Positions 44,059-53,712 of a stretch of 64,000 bases of DNA are shown here, in pieces. The notes under the pieces were generated by a model that saw only the letters and a list, made by a program, of their open reading frames with translations, had not been told where the DNA came from and did no database searches. Source of the DNA: Microbacterium binotii (GTDB lineage Bacteria > Actinomycetota > Actinomycetes > Actinomycetales > Microbacteriaceae); NCBI RefSeq assembly GCF_021398715.1, contig NZ_CP090347.1, positions 1,302,001 through 1,366,000 of the forward strand, read 5' to 3'. The position numbers and the translations under genes were made by a program. Within the stretch, counting starts at the first letter, position 1. Each line of letters starts with the position of its first letter.

Positions 44059-47000
44059 GTGCCCACGTTGCACCGGGCGGCCCCCTTGCGCCGCCGAACA
44101 TCCCGGACGCTCGCCGTCCCCGTCCTCGCGGCACTGGTCGCCGCGCCACTCGTCAGTCCGTTGATCGCCCACGCCGACACCCCGACCGGCCTCGTCGCCC
44201 ACTACGCGCTCGATGAGACGAGCGGCACGGTTGCGGTCGACTCGTCGGGCAATGCGCGCAACGCGGCCTATGTGGGCTCACCGACGCTGACCGGCGCGGA
44301 TGGTGTGCGCCTCGACGGCTCCGATGACTACGTGAAGCTGCCCAATGACCTGCTGCGAGGGCTGTCCTCGGTGACGGTCAGTGCCCAGGTGCTGGTGCGC
44401 GCGGAGCAGACGGGCAACCACTTCCTCTGGAACTTCGGCAACACGACGAACGGCATCGGCGACGGCTACCTGTTCGCCACCTCGACGCCGTACCGTGCCG
44501 CCGTCGGCATCGGCAACTGGAGCACGGAGCAGGGGCCCAACAGCGGGAGCAATGTGCCCCGTGACGTCTGGAAGACCCTCACGTACACGCTGGACGATGC
44601 GACCGACACGTCGCGCATCTACCTCGACGGCGTGCAGGTTGCCGTCAACACGCAGACGACGACGAAGCCGGGTGACATCGGTCAGGGAACGACGACGGCC
44701 AACTACATCGGCCGCTCCGCGTACAACGCCGACCGCCTGCTCGCGGGCAGTGTCCGTGACTTCCGGCTGTACGACCGCGCACTGAGCGCGAACGAGGTGG
44801 GCGACCTGGTCTACGTCCCGCCCGTGCCGGGAGAGTCGGAGGCCGTGGATGCGGCGCTCGCCGCCCTGTCGGTGCCGAACGCCGACGACGTCCGCGGCAA
44901 CATCACGCTCCCTGGCTCGTCGAAGGGCCTCGACGTCTCGTGGTCATCATCGAACCCGGGCGTCGTCGGGACGGACGGCGTCGTCACCCGCGGCTCGAGC
45001 GATCAGGCGGTGACCGTCACCGCCAGCGTCACCAAGGGCAACACCACCCGCACGCGCGACATCGCGCTGACGGTGCGCGCCGCGGTCGAGCTGGCGCCGT
45101 TCGAGGGATACACGTTCGCCTACTTCACCGGCAACTCGGTGCAGGGAGAGAACATCTACTTCGCGGCCAGCAACGGCAACAACGCGCTGTCGTGGACCGA
45201 GCTCAACAACGGCAACTACACCCTCACCTCGAACTACGGTGAGAAGGGTCTGCGCGACCCGTTCCTCATCCGCTCTCCCGAGGGCGACACGTTCTACCTG
45301 ATCGCGACCGACCTCTCGATCGGCCGCGACGGCAACTGGGACCGCTCGCAGCGCACCGGCTCGAAGTACATCGAGGTGTGGGAGTCGCACGACCTCATCA
45401 CCTGGAGCGAGCAGCGCCACGTGAAGGTCTCGCCCGACACCGCCGGTAACACGTGGGCCCCCGAGGCGTACTACGACGAGTCGATCGGCGAGTACGTCGT
45501 CTTCTGGGCCTCCAAGCTCTATGCCGAAGACGACGTCAACCACACCGGCAACACCTACAACCGGATGCTGTACGCCACCACGCGCGACTTCGTCACCTTC
45601 AGCGACACCAAGATCTGGCAGGACGACGGCCTGTCGCGCATCGACTCGACGGTCATCAAGGCGGACGGTGTCTACCACCGCTTCACGAAGGATGAGGGCG
45701 CCGGCGGCACGGGCTGCAGCGACATCATCCAGGAGCGTTCGACCGACCTGCGTGCGCCGCTCTCGGGCTGGACGATGGAGGACTCGTGCATCGGCCGCGA
45801 CGCCGGAACCGGTGCGGTCGAAGGGCCGTCGGTGTTCAAGGCGAACCCGGGCGACGTGAACGGCGAGAAGTACTACCTCTTCGTCGACGAGTACGGCGGC
45901 CGCGGGTACATCCCGCTCGCCACCGACGACATCGCCGACCCGGACTGGCAGGTGCCGGCGAACTACCGTCTGCCCGCCAGCCCCCGCCACGGCACGGTGG
46001 TGCCGGTGACGGCTGCGGAGCTCACCGCCCTGCGCGCCAACCTGCCGCAGCCGATCTCGGCGAACGAGGACGGCGAGGTCGTGCGGTACGACTTCACCGA
46101 CGGCTCGGGCACCACGCTGCACGACCGCTCGGGCGCCGGGCGCGACGCCACCATCCAGGGCGGTGCCACGTTCTCGAACGGTGCACTGACCTTCGACGGC
46201 TCGAACGACTACGTCGATCTGCCCGACAACCTGCTGGCGGGGATGACGGATGTGACGGTCGAGACCCGCGTGAAGATCGACGCGGCTCAGCGCAATCCCT
46301 ACTTCCTGTACTCCTTCGGCAACACCGGCGGCGACGGCAAGGGCAACGGCTACCTGTTCTCCACCGGCAACGACACCTACCGCGGGGCCATCACCACGGG
46401 TAACTGGACGGGTGAGCGCAACGCCACATCCGCATCCGCTCTTCCGCGCGGGGAGTGGGCGCACCTCGTGTACACATTGAGCGGGAACACTGCGCGGCTC
46501 TACCTCGACGGTGTGCAGGTCGCCCAGAACGACGACGTGTCCGTGGACCCCGGCGACATCGGGGGAGGCCGCACGCTCGCCAACTACATCGGCAAGTCGG
46601 TGTACAACGAGGACAACCTGTTCCGCGGTCAGGTGAGCGACTTCGTGCTCTACAACCGGGCGCTCTCGGCCGGCGAGGTCGTCGAGCGCTCGGGCAACGC
46701 CGAGGTGCTCGGCGGCGTGAGCCTCGCCGACCCGTCGGCGCTGAAGATGGCGCCGATCGTGGATGTGGCGAACCGCACGGTGACCTTCCCGGTCAACCGC
46801 GGCACGGACCTCACGAAGCTCCGTCCCGTCTACGCGACGGCGGAGGGTGTGACCGCCTCGCCCGCATCCGGCTCGGTGCGCAACCTCACCGCTCCGGTGA
46901 CCGTGACGCTGTCGCGGCAGGGTGCGGAGAACGTCGTGTGGACGCTCAAGGCGGTCGAGGTGAAGACCCCCGTGCTGCCCGGCCTGTACGCCGATCCGAA

Positions 47001-48399
47001 CATCGCGGTGTTCGGCGACACGTACTACATCTACGCGACGAGCGACGGCGTTCCCGGATGGGGCGGCAACACGTTCTACGTCTGGAAGTCCACCAACCTC
47101 GTGGACTGGACGCGCGCGGCCGAGCCCTTCCTGACGCTCGACGGCGCGAACGGGAACGTGCCGTGGGCGACGGGCAACGCATGGGCGCCGACGATCATCG
47201 AGAAGGGCGGCAAGTACTACTTCTACTTCAGCGGTCACGAGCCGAACGCCAACCGCAAGATGATCGGCGTCGCGGTCGCCGACAGCCCCGAGGGCCCGTT
47301 CACGGCCCAGGACCTGCCGATGATCCGCAACGACGAGAGCGTCACGAGCGGGCAGGCCATCGACCCGGCCGCGTTCCACGACCCGGTCTCGGGCAAGTAC
47401 TACCTGTTCTGGGGCAACGGCAGCCCGCTCTACGGCGAACTGTCGGACGACATGACCAGCATCGTGCCCGGCACGATCAAGCGGATCTCGGGTCTGACCG
47501 ACTTCCGCGAGGGCCTGTTCATGAACTACCGCGACGGGCTGTACCACCTGACGTACTCGATCGATGACACGGGTTCACCGAACTATCGCGTGGGCTACGC
47601 CACGTCGACGAGCATCGATGGACCGTGGACGTACCGCGGCATCCTGCTGCAGAAGGACACCACGCAGGGGATCCTCGGGCCGGCGCACAGCTCGATCATC
47701 AACGTTCCGGGCACGGACGACTGGTACATCGCATACCACCGGTTCGCCATCCCGGGCGGTGACGGCACGCACCGCGAGACGACGATCGACCGCATCCAGA
47801 TCGGTTCCGACGGTCTGTTCCAGCCGGTCGTTCCGACCCTCACCGGCGTGGAGCCGCGCACGGTGCCCGGCACCGGCCCCGACCCGGAGCCGAGCGAGTC
47901 GCCGTCGCCGGAGCCCAGTGAGTCTCCGTCGCCGGAGCCGAGCGGCTCGGCCTCGCCCTCGCCGAACCCGAGCGGTTCTGCTTCGCCGCAGCCCACTCAG
48001 GAGCCGACTGCTCCTCGCGTGTCGGTCTCGACGTCGACCGTCGAGCGCGGCGGGATTGTGAAGGTCACCGTGACGGGGCTGGCTCCGGGTGAGCAGGTCA
48101 CGGCGGAGCTGCGCAGCGATCCCATCCGGATCGCGGGCATCCCCGCGGCCGATTCGACCGGCACGGTGGTGTTCGACGTGCAGATCCCCGCGGATCTGCC
48201 CGCCGGCATCCACACGATCGTGGTCTTCGGTGCCGACGGATCGGAGATCGCCCGCCAGCTGATCACCGTCGTTCCGGCGGGGCAGCTCGCGGCCACAGGT
48301 GCGCAGGGGCCCTTGGGAGTTGCGCTCCTGGGATCGCTGCTGATCGTGGCAGGCGGCATGGCGTGGTTCCTGCGCCGTCCGCGCCGTCGGACGGTCTGA
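44059..48399 (+). CDS. Surface-anchored dual-GH43 / dual-LamG glycoside hydrolase
   Basis: This is a 1446-residue secreted protein. Domains in order: signal peptide (1-40), LamG-type lectin (about 45-250), Ig-like BIg domain (255-345), GH43 beta-propeller A (350-660; LRDPFLIRS, GAVEGPSVF), second LamG (675-880), linker domain (885-970), GH43 B (975-1270; YADPNIAVFGDTYYIYA, DFREGLFM), Pro/Ser/Glu repeats (1278-1325), an Ig-like domain, then LAATG at 1410-1414, a membrane segment and basic tail, a class E sortase signal. GH43 enzymes cleave arabinan or xylan side chains; specificity is not determined. A LacI-type operator suggests induction by plant-derived sugars. Confidence 0.9.
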   Translation: MPTLHRAAPLRRRTSRTLAVPVLAALVAAPLVSPLIAHADTPTGLVAHYALDETSGTVAVDSSGNARNAAYVGSPTLTGADGVRLDGSDDYVKLPNDLLRGLSSVTVSAQVLVRAEQTGNHFLWNFGNTTNGIGDGYLFATSTPYRAAVGIGNWSTEQGPNSGSNVPRDVWKTLTYTLDDATDTSRIYLDGVQVAVNTQTTTKPGDIGQGTTTANYIGRSAYNADRLLAGSVRDFRLYDRALSANEVGDLVYVPPVPGESEAVDAALAALSVPNADDVRGNITLPGSSKGLDVSWSSSNPGVVGTDGVVTRGSSDQAVTVTASVTKGNTTRTRDIALTVRAAVELAPFEGYTFAYFTGNSVQGENIYFAASNGNNALSWTELNNGNYTLTSNYGEKGLRDPFLIRSPEGDTFYLIATDLSIGRDGNWDRSQRTGSKYIEVWESHDLITWSEQRHVKVSPDTAGNTWAPEAYYDESIGEYVVFWASKLYAEDDVNHTGNTYNRMLYATTRDFVTFSDTKIWQDDGLSRIDSTVIKADGVYHRFTKDEGAGGTGCSDIIQERSTDLRAPLSGWTMEDSCIGRDAGTGAVEGPSVFKANPGDVNGEKYYLFVDEYGGRGYIPLATDDIADPDWQVPANYRLPASPRHGTVVPVTAAELTALRANLPQPISANEDGEVVRYDFTDGSGTTLHDRSGAGRDATIQGGATFSNGALTFDGSNDYVDLPDNLLAGMTDVTVETRVKIDAAQRNPYFLYSFGNTGGDGKGNGYLFSTGNDTYRGAITTGNWTGERNATSASALPRGEWAHLVYTLSGNTARLYLDGVQVAQNDDVSVDPGDIGGGRTLANYIGKSVYNEDNLFRGQVSDFVLYNRALSAGEVVERSGNAEVLGGVSLADPSALKMAPIVDVANRTVTFPVNRGTDLTKLRPVYATAEGVTASPASGSVRNLTAPVTVTLSRQGAENVVWTLKAVEVKTPVLPGLYADPNIAVFGDTYYIYATSDGVPGWGGNTFYVWKSTNLVDWTRAAEPFLTLDGANGNVPWATGNAWAPTIIEKGGKYYFYFSGHEPNANRKMIGVAVADSPEGPFTAQDLPMIRNDESVTSGQAIDPAAFHDPVSGKYYLFWGNGSPLYGELSDDMTSIVPGTIKRISGLTDFREGLFMNYRDGLYHLTYSIDDTGSPNYRVGYATSTSIDGPWTYRGILLQKDTTQGILGPAHSSIINVPGTDDWYIAYHRFAIPGGDGTHRETTIDRIQIGSDGLFQPVVPTLTGVEPRTVPGTGPDPEPSESPSPEPSESPSPEPSGSASPSPNPSGSASPQPTQEPTAPRVSVSTSTVERGGIVKVTVTGLAPGEQVTAELRSDPIRIAGIPAADSTGTVVFDVQIPADLPAGIHTIVVFGADGSEIARQLITVVPAGQLAATGAQGPLGVALLGSLLIVAGGMAWFLRRPRRRTV

Positions 48400-48416
48400 T
48401 CACCCGCTGAACAATC

Positions 48417-48458
48417 GGGCCGGCACGGTATGCCTCTCGGGGCATATCGTGCCGGCCC
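48417..48458 (+). terminator. Strong terminator after the GH43 gene
   Basis: A stem of about 18 bp with one G-T wobble (left arm from 48417, right arm ending 48458) lies 18 bp past the stop and is followed by tcgtgtttcct. It separates the GH43 gene from the tad operon. Confidence 0.75.
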
Positions 48459-48548
48459 TCGTGTTTCCTCTCGGCTACCGGGCATTCCTGTGCGGCGGCT
48501 GTGGATAACTCCAGCGCGCGGGCGTGGATCGCCTTCAGGATGCTGCGC

Positions 48549-49712
48549 ATGTCACCGTCATCCGCTCTTCGCGAAGCGATGCCCGTCGAGGCAACGCTCG
48601 CCGAGCGGGTGCGCGCGCGGCTGCGTGCGGACGGCATCGACCCGACGCGTGACCCCGAAGCGGGGGAGCGGTTGGCCCGCGCGGAGGTGCGCCGCCACAA
48701 CGATGCGGCGCTCGCCCGCGGCGCCGCGACGCTCGACGACGAGGACGCATCGGTTCGTGGTGTGCTCGCGACTGTCGCCGGTTACGGGCCTCTCCAGCCG
48801 CTGCTCGACGATCCTGAGATCGAGGAGGTCTGGATCAACGCACCCGATCGGGTGTTCGTCGCGCGCGAGGGCCGCTCCGAGCGGACCGGTGTGGTGCTCA
48901 CCGAGGCGCAGGTGCGCGAGCTCGTCGAGCGCATGCTGCACGCGACCGGGCGACGCGTCGATCTGAGTCAGCCGTTCGTCGATGCGTCGCTTCCCGACGG
49001 GAGCCGGTTGCACGTCGTGATCGGCGGGATCACCCGTAAGCACTGGGCCGTCAACATCCGCAAGTTCCTGCCGCGCTACCGTCGGCTGGCGCAGCTCGTC
49101 GCCACGGGCACGCTGCCGCCGCACGTGGCCGAACGACTGAGTCGGGCGATGCGCCACGGCGACAGCATCCTGGTGTCGGGTGCGACGCATGCCGGCAAGA
49201 CGACGATGCTCGCGGCCCTGATCGCCGAATGCGCACCGCACCAGCGGATCATCACGGTGGAGGAGACGTTCGAGCTCGCCGTCGACGCGCACGACATCGT
49301 GGCCCTCCAAGGACGGCAGCCGAGTCTCGAGGGGACCGGCGAGGTGACGCTGCGACGGCTCGTGAAGGAGGCGCTCCGGATGCGGCCCGATCGCCTCATC
49401 ATCGGGGAGGTGCGCGACGCGGAGGCGCTCGATCTGCTCCTTGCGCTCAACACCGGTGTACCCGGCGCAGCCACTATCCACGCGAACTCGGCGCGCGACG
49501 CGCTGGTCAAGCTCTCATCCTTGCCGCTGCTGGCGGGACGCAACATCGACCGTGACTTCGTCGTGCCCGCCATCGCGTCCAGCATCGACCTCGTCGTGCA
49601 CTGCGCCCAGGATGTCCGGGGTGCGCGGCACGTCGTGGAGGTGCTGCAGACGACCGGCGAGGTCATCGATGGTGTGATCGAGGTCGTCCCCGTCTACGAG
49701 GTGGCCCGATGA
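48549..49712 (+). CDS. tadA: Tad pilus secretion ATPase (TadA/CpaF-like)
   Basis: The 387-residue type II/IV secretion ATPase has Walker A SGATHAGKTTM near 216, the Asp box ITVEETFEL near 236, Walker B MRPDRLIIGEVR near 280 and the His box GAATIHANS near 305. It powers pilus assembly at the cytoplasmic membrane. Several starts are possible between 48501 and 48579; 48549 is chosen for its AGGA ribosome binding site 8 nt upstream. It is coupled to tadB by ATGA overlap. Confidence 0.88.
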   Translation: MSPSSALREAMPVEATLAERVRARLRADGIDPTRDPEAGERLARAEVRRHNDAALARGAATLDDEDASVRGVLATVAGYGPLQPLLDDPEIEEVWINAPDRVFVAREGRSERTGVVLTEAQVRELVERMLHATGRRVDLSQPFVDASLPDGSRLHVVIGGITRKHWAVNIRKFLPRYRRLAQLVATGTLPPHVAERLSRAMRHGDSILVSGATHAGKTTMLAALIAECAPHQRIITVEETFELAVDAHDIVALQGRQPSLEGTGEVTLRRLVKEALRMRPDRLIIGEVRDAEALDLLLALNTGVPGAATIHANSARDALVKLSSLPLLAGRNIDRDFVVPAIASSIDLVVHCAQDVRGARHVVEVLQTTGEVIDGVIEVVPVYEVAR

Positions 49713-50569
49713 CGGTTCTGCTCGGGGCGCTTCTCGGCGCCGGAATCCTGCTCATGCTTGCACCGCGATTGTGGCCCGCGCGCGCCGCGGCCGATCGCCC
49801 CGTACCGCGGCGATCTCGGGGCGCGGTCGTCCTGGCAGAAGCGGGCTTCGCGTATCTGTCCGTCAGTGCGCTGATCCTCGCGTGTGCCGCCGCAGCAGTC
49901 CTTGCCGCCGCGATCGCGTGGCTGCTGACACAGGTGCCAGCGTTCGCCCTGCTCGCCGCGCTCGCGGGCGCGGCGGCACCCGTGCTGTGGCTCCGCGGCC
50001 GAGCCCGCCGGCTCCTCAAGATCCGGCGGGGACTCTGGCCGGACATCTGCGACCTGCTCATCGCATCCGTGCGGGCCGGCTTTGCGCTGCCGGACGCGCT
50101 CGCCTCGCTGCAGACATCCGCACCCGCGCCCTTGCGGCCGGCCTTCGCGGGTTTCGCAAGGGACCTCGCCGCATCCGGTCACTTCGAGACCAGTCTCGAT
50201 CGCGTGAAGGTCGCGTTGTCCGACCCGGTGGCCGACCGCATCCTGGAGACCCTGCGGATGGCGCGCCAGGTGGGCGGAACCGAGTTGGTGCCCGTCCTGC
50301 GGTCGTTGTCGAGCGCGGTACGAGCGGATGCGGCGGTGCGCGCCGAAGTGGACGCGCGCCAGTCGTGGGTGCGAGGCGCTGCGGTACTGGGGCTCGTCGC
50401 ACCGTGGGTGATCCTCGTGCTGCTCGCGCTCCGACCGGAAGGCTCCGCCGCGTACTCGAGCCCGGAAGGAGTCGTGCTGATCGTCGTCGGCGCACTCGTC
50501 TCGGCCCTCGCATTCCGCATGATGCTCGCGGTCGGCCGACTCCCCGAGCCGCGGAGGTGGTTCGGATGA
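49709..50569 (+). CDS. tadB: Tad pilus inner-membrane protein TadB
   Basis: The 286-residue GspF-type membrane protein has hydrophobic segments near 2-18, 45-90 and 230-275. The cytoplasmic T2SSF segment WPDICDLLIASVRAGFALPDAL lies near 111. It forms the platform with TadC. Start and stop overlap tadA and tadC as ATGA, placing it in a tightly coupled operon. Confidence 0.87.
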   Translation: MTVLLGALLGAGILLMLAPRLWPARAAADRPVPRRSRGAVVLAEAGFAYLSVSALILACAAAAVLAAAIAWLLTQVPAFALLAALAGAAAPVLWLRGRARRLLKIRRGLWPDICDLLIASVRAGFALPDALASLQTSAPAPLRPAFAGFARDLAASGHFETSLDRVKVALSDPVADRILETLRMARQVGGTELVPVLRSLSSAVRADAAVRAEVDARQSWVRGAAVLGLVAPWVILVLLALRPEGSAAYSSPEGVVLIVVGALVSALAFRMMLAVGRLPEPRRWFG

Positions 50570-51414
50570 CCCCTGCCGGCGTCACCCAGGTCGCCCTCGC
50601 GGTGCTCCTCGGCGGGGCGCTGGGTGCGGGGATCTCACTGATCCTCTGGGCGACGCCGCGATGGCGTGCGGTGTCGCTCGGGCGCCGCATCGCACCGTAC
50701 CTGCGCGACGTCGCCGACCCGCGCGGACTGACGCCGCTGCACGCACCCGTGCGCGACGCGGGGGAGGAGCTGGTGCGCCGACTGGGTGCTCGCGTGGGCG
50801 GTGCGGCCGATCTCGAGGTGCGGCTCCGACGTGCCGGATGGGCGATGGATGCGGCGGCCTTCCGCGCGCGCCAGCTGAGCTGCGCCGTCGTCGGACTCGT
50901 CACCGGGGCGGTCCTGGTTGTGGCGCTTGTCGTCGCCGGCTCCTTCGCCCCCGCGGTCGGCGTCCTTCCTCTGCTCGGAGCCGCGGCGGGGGCGATCGGC
51001 TACGACCTGCGTCTCGGTGCGGCCGTCCGGGCGCGCGCGGCGCGGGCGGCGGAGGAGCTGCCCACCATCCTGGAGTTCCTCGCGCTGTGCCTCGCCGCCG
51101 GAGAGAGCGCGTTCGACGCGATCCGACGCGTCTCGGCCGTCGGCTCCGGCGAGATCGTGACAGAGTTGCGCCGCGCGGTGCTGGATGTCGGAACGGGGTC
51201 GTCGTTGAGTGACGCGCTCGCCTCCGTCGGGCGGGCGATCGACACTCCCGCCGTCTCCCGCAGCATCGACCAGATCGTCGCGGCCATCGACCGCGGGGCA
51301 CCGCTCGCGCAGGTTCTCCAGGCTCAGGCGGCCGACGCGCGCGAGGACGCCAAGCGCGTGCTCATCGAGAAGGCCGGCCGCAAAGAGATCTACATGCTGC
51401 TGCCTGTCAACTAG
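50566..51414 (+). pseudogene. tadC: tadC, 5' part, interrupted by an integrated element
   Basis: The first 279 codons are host tadC: a T2SSF platform protein with LPTILEFLALCLAAGESAFDAI near 165 and the late GRKEIYMLL. After the CC at 51403-51404 the frame enters foreign DNA and stops within four codons (P-V-N-stop). The missing C-terminal 26 residues, a membrane segment, lie 11.24 kb away at 62641-62724. The truncated 282-residue product lacks its last transmembrane helix and is probably non-functional or unstable unless the element excises. Confidence 0.9.
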
Positions 51415-51416
51415 GA
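51391..51416. other. attL junction (host tadC | element)
   Basis: Host sequence tacatgctgctg meets element sequence tgtcaactagg at the CC at 51403-51404. Only the two core bases are shared with the right junction, as expected for a large serine integrase. Confidence 0.75.
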
Positions 51417-51500
51417 GTATCGAGCTTTCTCGCTCGCTCGATTTCTCAGCGAAGCACGCGATAGACCTTCTTCATCATCCCTCAGGAGAAGGAATCGCAC

Positions 51501-52373
51501 ATGAACGCGCTGGCTGAGTCGATCGCGACCGGTCCGAATGGCGAGACGGCGGAGTACGTCTTCGTGACGCCGGAGATGGCGGTGTCGTGGTTGGCGAAGA
51601 ACATCGACCGCAACCGCAACGTGAAGAAGAGCCGCATCAACGGGTACGTCCGTGACATTCAGAACGACAACTGGGTGATCACGGGGGAGGCGATCAAGTT
51701 CGATGTCCACGGGCAGTTGATCGACGGGCAGAACCGTTGTCACGCGATCGTCACCGCCCGCCAAGGTGCGTGGGTGCTGGTGGTGCGGGGGATCAGCGAG
51801 AGTGCGCTCGTGGTGCTCGACTCGGGTTCGGCTCGGAACACGGGGGACATGCTCATCATCACGGGCCTCGCGGAGAAGGCTGACGCGAAGGATGTCGGCG
51901 CGATCGCGCGTCTGTACGTGGCGTGGAAGGCCGGCGACGTGAAGCACGCAGCTTCCCACATTGGTGGCAGCGCGACGATGACGAAGACCGAGATGGCGGA
52001 GGCGGTCATGTCGGTTCAGAACATCGACTTCGCGGCCCGTCACGCGCGGGCCATGTACCGCTACTTGCGACTGCCGGTGAGCGCCATCGGTGTCGCGTTC
52101 CTCGAGTTCTCAGAGATCGACGTCGACGACACCGCGGAGTTCTTCAACAGGATCCGAGACGGCGTGCAGAGCGGCCCTGGCGACCCGTTCCTGACCCTCT
52201 CGCGCCGCGTGTCGAGCGATTTGCAGGCGGGCGCGTCGCGGCGCATCCTGCCTGGCCAGGCGCTGTTCTACCTGTTCCGCACCTGGAACGCCTTCCGCGC
52301 GAACGAGACGCTCGTCAAGCTGCAGATTGGCTCGCCGCAATCTGGCTTCACTCCGATTCCCACGCCTCGCTGA
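51501..52373 (+). CDS. Phage-type ParB-like nuclease-domain protein
   Basis: The 290-residue protein has the ParB N-terminal fold as found in actinophages: YVFVTPEMAVSWLAKN, then IQNDNWVITGEAIKFD and the signature QLIDGQNRCHAIV near 72. The rest is helical. Such proteins in phages and mobile elements act as nucleases or DNA-binding factors rather than in chromosome partition. caggagaagg 8 nt before the ATG is a strong ribosome binding site. It is the first gene inside attL and could be read from the tad promoter as well as its own. Confidence 0.75.
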   Translation: MNALAESIATGPNGETAEYVFVTPEMAVSWLAKNIDRNRNVKKSRINGYVRDIQNDNWVITGEAIKFDVHGQLIDGQNRCHAIVTARQGAWVLVVRGISESALVVLDSGSARNTGDMLIITGLAEKADAKDVGAIARLYVAWKAGDVKHAASHIGGSATMTKTEMAEAVMSVQNIDFAARHARAMYRYLRLPVSAIGVAFLEFSEIDVDDTAEFFNRIRDGVQSGPGDPFLTLSRRVSSDLQAGASRRILPGQALFYLFRTWNAFRANETLVKLQIGSPQSGFTPIPTPR

Positions 52374-52436
52374 CCGCGCTACGCGACAGAGCCCACTACC
52401 CGGGACATGTCGGAAGGCGCACCTAGACTGGAAGAT

Positions 52437-52467
52437 TTGACAACTGAGTGGCATCGGGTGGTATGTT
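52437..52467 (+). promoter_or_regulatory. Promoter upstream of the NYN gene
   Basis: A consensus TTGACA (52437-52442) is followed after 19 bp by TATGTT (52462-52467). The expected start near 52474 lies just before the terminator-like hairpin at 52480. Confidence 0.5.
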
Positions 52468-52479
52468 CTTCACGTTGCT

Positions 52480-52523
52480 CCCCGCCCTCCGGCTTCAAAG
52501 CTGGACTGGCGGGGCTTTTCTTT
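52480..52523 (+). terminator. Terminator or attenuator in the NYN leader
   Basis: CCCCGCC (52480-52486) pairs with GGCGGGG (52508-52514), with a partly paired inner stem between, and is followed by cttttcttt. It lies between the promoter at 52437 and the NYN ribosome binding site at about 52525, so it could stop read-through from the ParB-like gene or act as an attenuator. Confidence 0.65.
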
Positions 52524-52535
52524 CCGGGGGACGCA

Positions 52536-53120
52536 GTGGCATCGGCGCATCTGTTCATTGATTACCAGAACACCCACATCACGGGGTGGGAGAACTATGC
52601 CCCATGGAACACGAAGCCCCATGAACACCTCGTGCACCCCGGCCGCTTCGCTACGGAGATCGAGGCGCAATGGCTCGCGCAAGTTGGCGAGGACATCACG
52701 ATCGCCCAGATCCACGTGTTCCGAGGATTAGCGGATCCTCGCAAGCAGAGCACGTTGAACTCGGCTGCCCAGCGTCAGCACAGGATGTGGCAACTCGATC
52801 CGCGCACATCCGTGCACACCCGGGCGCTGCGCTATCCTCGCGACTGGCCAACGTCTAAGGCGCAGGAGAAGGGCGTCGACGTGATGCTCGCACTCGCGGT
52901 TGTCCGTTGCGCGCTAGCACGGTCATGCGATCGTGTGCTCGTCTCGACACGCGACACTGACATTCTTCCTGCGATCGATATGGCAGAAGTTGAGCATCCC
53001 GGAGCTCTCGGATTGGTCTCGTGGGACGCAACCGGAGCCCTTAAGCCCACTAACGTGACCCCGACAGTCCTTCTCGACGCAGGTTCTTTCGCTAAGTCAG
53101 AGGACCCCAACACCTACTAG
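52536..53120 (+). CDS. NYN-domain (PIN-like) putative ribonuclease
   Basis: The 194-residue protein has the NYN/LabA pattern: an N-terminal HLFIDYQNTH with the metal-binding Asp, a central KGVDVMLALAVV and a VLVSTRDTDILPAID acidic strand near 152. NYN proteins are magnesium-dependent RNases of the PIN superfamily. The GTG at 52536 is chosen for the gggggacgca before it and because the NYN fold begins at once. It follows an attenuator-like hairpin and is followed by a terminator. It may be a defence, toxin or RNA-processing gene of the element; the role is not known. Confidence 0.75.
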   Translation: MASAHLFIDYQNTHITGWENYAPWNTKPHEHLVHPGRFATEIEAQWLAQVGEDITIAQIHVFRGLADPRKQSTLNSAAQRQHRMWQLDPRTSVHTRALRYPRDWPTSKAQEKGVDVMLALAVVRCALARSCDRVLVSTRDTDILPAIDMAEVEHPGALGLVSWDATGALKPTNVTPTVLLDAGSFAKSEDPNTY

Positions 53121-53196
53121 GCCTTTGCGATGGCGGACGCGCTCGGAGCGAGTTGACCTCAGTTACTGGTCGGGGCCGAGGGGCGTGCAGTGGTTC

Positions 53197-53220
53197 CCGT
53201 GAGCCATCACGGTTCTTTGT
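53197..53220 (+). terminator. Terminator after the NYN gene
   Basis: CCGTGA (53197-53202) and TCACGG (53207-53212) flank GCCA and are followed by ttctttgt, 76 bp past the NYN stop. The short stem makes it a weak call. Confidence 0.5.
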
Positions 53221-53272
53221 CGTGGGTGTGACGTACCCTCGGGACTCCGGCCGGGGAAGGGGATACCTGGCG

Positions 53273-53602
53273 GTGGGTACGAACAGGCGCTACGCGGATG
53301 CCGTCGATCGACGCGTGGGCGAGCGCATCCTCGAGCGCTCCGCCGCCGATGGTCCGCTGCAGCGGCTCACCGACGCGGAGCTCGAGCTGGATCGGCAGCC
53401 GCTCACAATCGATCCTCATCCGAAGCCCGCGAAGGCGTGGGTGCGGTTCGGCGCCACGCCGGTGCTCGTAGACGCACTCGTGCATCGTTGGACGCCTCGA
53501 GCGTGTGGGATCTCGTTCGAGGTCGCGGGTAAGCAGATGCGCACGTGGGTGTGGGCATCGGCGGTGAGCGAAGCGCCGCAGCCGCATGCCAACGATCGCT
53601 GA
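53273..53602 (+). CDS. Small unknown protein of the element
   Basis: This is a 109-residue protein of unknown function, rich in Arg and beta-prone in its second half (KAWVRFGATPVLVDALVHRW). It keeps the host-like codon bias expected of a real gene. The GTG at 53273 has aaggggat upstream. It resembles small unknown proteins of actinophages rather than any named family. It converges on the gene at 53797. Confidence 0.6.
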   Translation: MGTNRRYADAVDRRVGERILERSAADGPLQRLTDAELELDRQPLTIDPHPKPAKAWVRFGATPVLVDALVHRWTPRACGISFEVAGKQMRTWVWASAVSEAPQPHANDR

Positions 53603-53619
53603 TTCGACGACTTGTCCGC

Positions 53620-53638
53620 CAGGGGTTTCAACAACCCC
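53620..53638. terminator. Hairpin between convergent small genes
   Basis: Seven-nt arms AGGGGTT and AACCCCT surround TCAAC, 17 bp past the stop of the gene at 53273. It could serve the convergent genes on either side; no clear T run follows. Confidence 0.4.
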
Positions 53639-53712
53639 TAGACCCTTCTCGTCATCGAGCGATGTGAGTCCGCAATTCCCCCACAACTTCCAATTCACCC
53701 GCGGAGAGAGCT

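Noticed and set aside
44947..47547. An 866-codon open frame antisense to the GH43 gene
   Set aside because: Shadow frame of a real gene with clear domains; its composition is of the shadow type and no motif is seen.
47880..48000. Short repeated units that could suggest a CRISPR array
   Set aside because: They are in-frame Pro/Ser/Glu codons of the GH43 protein linker; no spacers of constant length are present.
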